This document shows positions 59,744 through 64,000 of a stretch of DNA of 64,000 nucleotides, one piece after another. The number at the start of each line of letters is the position of its first letter. Position 1 is the stretch's first letter. The DNA lies in assembly GCF_033296635.1 (NCBI RefSeq), contig NW_026944023.1:62001-126000 (forward strand), read 5' to 3'. The notes under the pieces were generated by a model. That model was not told the DNA's origin. It made no database searches and saw nothing but the letters and a program-made list of their open reading frames with translations. This stretch comes from Dichotomopilus funicola (taxonomy: Eukaryota; Ascomycota; Sordariomycetes; Sordariales; Chaetomiaceae). A program made the position numbers and the translations under genes.

Positions 59744-62700
59744 GACTGCGGCGGTGGACGGCGTAAACGCCGTGGGGGGTGGGTGGAGGAGACTCGGTCG
59801 TCAACAGCACAGCACTGACTGACGGGGAAAGCTACACGACGACCGGTTAAGGCGGGCGGCGGGGAGGGGGTCGAAGGAGGTAACACGGCTCCGTGTCGAA
59901 AAAAAAGCTGATTGTGGTCCTAGTAGGAACTAGTGGGCCGTCTGTATACGGGACGTCCTTTTATTTTTCTGGCCGCTCGGGGTCGTCGGACACGCTGATG
60001 CAGTGATGCAGCGGCTGGGTTTGGGGCGATAAAGAAAAAGGCGGACTGCCAAAGATGGAGGGTTGATGATGGGAACAACCACAGCACGGACGCTGAAGAG
60101 GCGGGTCTTCCGGGTGGTTTGTGTGGGCGGGTCGCGCTGGAAGAGTGGTGTGTCAAGGGTCCTTGGCGGGCGCAGGCGTGCAAAAAACTGCGAGGGAGAG
60201 GAAGAACCACCCAAAAGTGAAAAAGCCCGAGTCGCCCGTATCCGTCGGGCCCTCAGGGAAAGCGGAGACGTGCCGCTTTTGTTCGCCCCCCCTCGTCGGT
60301 CTGCCCCTGTCGAGGGAAGCAAAAAAAGGGGGCACAAAATGGACAGATCAAACCAGATGGGTGAACACAAAGTTGAATTCAACGGGATGAGCGCAGAATT
60401 GTCGCGAGATCAGGCCGCGGCGGGATGAAGCAACGAAGAGTACCCGTGGTTGATCAGAGGGTTGATGGGAGGGTCGCCAGGAGAGGAGAAGGGAGGAGGA
60501 TGGGGAAGTTGCTGGGGATAGGCTAGTAACGTGCCAAGGAGGGGAGGATCTGCGGACCGCTGCCAATTCGCCGTTCATTGCCGCCCCCTTTGGTGCGTTC
60601 GCAGTTGAACGTGAGGTACGGATCGGTTAAGAAACTCGGGCTGGCCCGTTTTTACCGCGTCAACTGCATTGAAACTTGGGATGCGTCCAGCGGGGCGTGG
60701 GAGTTATCCGTACATAGGTACCTATGGTTGCATTGCACACGATCTCTGAGGGGTTTGCTCAACTTTGGGGTGCTGAGGTTCTGATGTTCAGGGCTTGGAG
60801 CTTTGAGATCGCGGGGTTGGTGGAGGTGAGCAACGTCGATGCTTTCATTATCCCCTCAACCGTCTCGAATCACGGCCTGCGATTTTGGAACCGGAACTGC
60901 CAGTTTGATGGCGGTCGACAGCGGCATGAGTATGGGCCTCTTTGACGTTATGATGTGTACATGCATACTACTCTGTATCTCGTTAACTGTTTTTAGAGAC
61001 AGTTACGCTTAACTCGGTATATAGATGGAGACGGCCAGGCCAGTTCGGTGTTAACTAGGCCTAGGACCCGAGTCCTTTCCATGCCGGGCGGCCAAGGTTT
61101 CATCAGGCAGCGGGGCAAAGCGTGTGGGCGACAGTCACAGCCTCTCAGAGCCCGCGGGGTGCTGCTGGTGGGCGTGCAACCCCCAGAACCGGTCCCCCAG
61201 CACATCCATGGACCATGACCCAGACAATGCTGCCGCCCATGGAAGGCGCGACTTCCCCGCTCCAAGCGCATGGAGCACAGCATGGAAGGCAATCAGCACA
61301 TCCCACCTCGTGTACTTATTATTGCTTGGCTTTTCGCCAAAACTTCGGGCTGGAGACACCGAACGTTCTCGCCGCCAGCCGCCAACATGTGCAATTATCA
61401 TTGCGTGTCTTTCCTTTTCAGTTGGATCAGGTCAGATCAAAGCCCAACACTCATAGTGTACGTACTCTCGAGGTACTGTGTATAGACCCGATTGCAGAAG
61501 CCGAACTCTGTCGTGGTCTGTAACCGCCACTGCGGGGCCCACGACAGGGTTTTGTTCAGACAACCGATTCCGACAATGGGCGGTGGAGTCGATGGATTAA
61601 TGGAGTTACCTACGGATGGAGACACGGAGCGAATTCGAAGCCTCGCCAAACCGATCTGCTTTCATGACGGCGCTGTGCCAGGGTGTTGGGATCATGCAAC
61701 AAAGCGAGCAAGCCAACCTGGGTGCGGGTTGCAAGAACAACCCAAGCGCTTGAGCGCCATGAGCGCCTCGTTCTCCTTTTGTGTTCCCAAACCTTTTGTT
61801 TTGGCACCTTGTTTTCTCTTATTGAGAGTGACCCAGGAGCCCGGCCGGTCCGTTTGTGAGACCTGTAACCCTCATCTCGTGCCTTGCTGTGTTCGAGGCT
61901 TGGGGCCCATCCGGTTATCGTTACACAAGGCGCAACGTGGGGTGGGGGAGAGGCGGTTGGGCATTTCTGCAACTGGCCGACATACTCTTCACCTTCCGAC
62001 CAGATATGGGCATTCCGTCGAGTAACTAGTAATCGCCTTCACTAAATGAGGGGAGGCACCTCGTTATGCAGACAGCCGTTAGGCAGTTATATGTAATTAG
62101 CTAGCCTGGCAGAGCCTGGCAGTATGCATGGATATACTGGGATGCGTACTGTGTGATTTTTTGCCTCTTGCTGAGTGCCAAAGGGGGGAATCGTCTCTGA
62201 TCCGAAGCGGGGAGTTGGCATGCTGGGCTCGGCTGGCCAGTCGCCGAGCAATCAGGAAGGAGCATCCCAAGAGTTGTCAACCTGTGTGGGGCCGCGCAGC
62301 CGCAAGGATGTGAGATCAGATTGGACGACAAGCCCACCGCACAGTGTGGGATGAATGCACTCAGCTTTTGGCGCACCCGAAGCACCCATCACACGCCGCA
62401 ACTCGCAGACTTCCAAGTTGGTTATGCCATCGTTTCCCTCTTCCCTTCATTTCTCATTCGCATCCTCATATCACGTTTCTTCTTCTTGGCTAAGCCATTT
62501 CCGTTGTTTGCTCAGGTTGGCGGTTGCCAGATTCAATTAGTTAATCGAGACTCAGAAAGGACTAGCCGGAAGGACGAGACTAACTCAGCCACTGACGTCA
62601 CAGGAAGACTGCGGGAGCTGGTGGGGGAGTTTTGGGATCGAGAGCCTCTATCGCCCTTTGAGGATAGACCTCGCTTCATTCTCATGCGTGCCATGTCAGA

Positions 62701-64000
62701 TTCCCATAACGGATTGTGATATGCACAATCGGCGATAACGGGTAGCGACCCTGGTGGGTTGCCTGCAGGCCGCTCGGGGGTTGAGGTTTCTTTTTCTTTT
62801 CCATGGAAGATGAAACTGCTGGTCGTGGTCAGCTGGTGCGGGCTGCCCCGGCCCTCAACATGTTTCTGAGTTGGGGCCACATGGGTGTTGGTGTTCGTTT
62901 GACGGATCGGCGCAGATCTTGTCTTGGTCAACTTTTCCGCACCGGAGAGGAAAAACGTTTGGGAGGCTAAAAGATGTTGACAGAAGAAAGAAGACAGAGA
63001 AGTAGACTACAATGAACAAACACCCTCAATCTGTTCTTGGATTTCTCTTGGATATTGCTCTTTGAGTTACCGTGTTATTGTTGTTGTTGAATGGCCTCAG
63101 TGGGTTCCAACCAACACTCTTCAGAGAATTCGGTCAACCCTGCCGGAGAACAAGTCCATGGCAGATGAACCGAAAACAAAACATTTGAAACGATGCCCAA
63201 TACCCACCAACCGTGGGATGAGCCGAAGTTGGGCCAGCAAAAATCTCCATATTCATCTAGTTAGTTTTGTTTCGATGAATTTCCCGACTAATAATGTTAA
63301 GTCGTTGGTCCCATACATCCCTTCGGCACCAACCTTAATGCCCTAATGAGCTGTTCTTCGTATTCACCCTACTGCAGTGGATATACACGACTTTTGAGCC
63401 CTTACACGTCCACCTTTCCCCCACGCTCAAAACCACGCTTAGGCCTAGCGACCCTGAATGTTGGCATTCGCACTGTCCATCTCACTGTCGGCTTGTCTGT
63501 GCTTTCTTTTCTTCACGATCAGACACGGATGACCCCACCCCAACCACGGAGATGGGACAACCCCCAACAGCCCAGAACCCTGAACAGAGCGGGTCAGATT
63601 TCTGGCGATCACCACCTCACTCTGGCTTTTCGAGCTGAGGAGATGAGGGATTGGCCGTTGGTATGTTTGACGTTTTGATGAAGGGGCACGCCCGGCTATC
63701 AACACAAGCCTGAGACGGACGGAAGAGAATGAAAGCTGGGGAGAGTTTGTCTTGATTGTGAGATCACTGAGATCAGGTATCATCTCTCCTTTCCGTTCTT
63801 GCCGTTGGTCCCCCCCGGGCAAGAGGGAGGAACCCTGTCACCGCCATGTGCTGTGAGGCAGCCCACTAGGGGGAAGGGTTCTCATCGGCTCCATCCCCCA
63901 GAGCCTGCCATGCCCGTGAAGCCGACGAAGCCCACGATAACCCGGTCCATGCCATGGCCAAAAAGTCCCCAAGACCACCATGGACGCACCGGATTGGCCT
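59744..64000. other. Gene-free interval to right edge
   Basis: No gene is seen. The first kilobase is probably the promoter and leader of the histidine-kinase gene, with several short minus-strand frames that lack ATG. The rest shows only short unrelated frames on both strands. Confidence 0.5.

Noticed and set aside
59930..60382. Minus-strand 150-codon frame upstream of the histidine kinase
   Set aside because: It has no ATG start and probably lies within the leader or promoter of the kinase gene.
1..64000. A secondary-metabolite, CRISPR-like or transposon system
   Set aside because: No polyketide/NRPS/terpene signature, no direct-repeat array with spacers, and no transposase or reverse-transcriptase motif was found on either strand.

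Overview
The window comes from a filamentous ascomycete, most likely a Sordariomycete (inference). The genes are interrupted by short spliceosomal introns of about 55-190 nt with GTRNGT-type donors and CTRAY branch sites. The content is typical of Pezizomycotina: a GH7 cellobiohydrolase, a group III HAMP-repeat hybrid histidine kinase, a SAM+HMG-box factor, a DUF3605 protein and a WW/PhoD-like protein. I see no prokaryotic, viral or intact transposon genes. Gene density is low: 15 protein-coding genes in 64 kb, separated by long gene-free stretches of up to about 5 kb.

Layout, left to right. 1-2228 (-): N-terminal 742 codons of a low-complexity scaffold-like protein that runs off the left edge. 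6017-7617 (-): cellobiohydrolase without a binding module, set between two gene-free flanks. 11265-11376 (-): a degenerate tRNA-like, Pol III-type unit. 12675-13612 (+) and 13704-14455 (-): a convergent pair, a FolB-type protein and a DUF3605 protein. 16935-19284 (+): UGPase with an unusually long, structured first intron. 20088-21596 (-) and 22703-24193 (+): an ING/PHD protein and a Hos2-type histone deacetylase, divergently arranged. 25559-27503 (+): an MFS transporter. 29196-33261 (+): a WW-domain/PhoD-like protein. 33671-34628 (-): phosphomannomutase. 36023-39016 (-): a Na+/Ca2+ exchanger family protein. 40241-43361 (+): condensin kleisin Brn1/CAP-H. 44062-45896 (-): a small coiled-coil protein that I assemble from three exons, including a 20-nt microexon. 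50769-52891 (+): the SAM+HMG-box factor. 55437-59743 (-): the Nik1/Os-1 type histidine kinase. 59744-64000: no gene seen.

The genes do not form a recognisable pathway cluster. Loose functional themes are sugar-nucleotide supply (UGPase, phosphomannomutase), chromatin and chromosome work (ING, Hos2, condensin, HMG), and environmental sensing and ion handling (histidine kinase, cation exchanger). All gene models were assembled by hand from reading frame, splice-site phase and family motifs. In every multi-exon model the summed exon length is divisible by three. I do not see a clear new multi-gene system. The most interesting items are the microexon gene, the Pol III-like element at 11.3 kb, and the structured UGPase intron.
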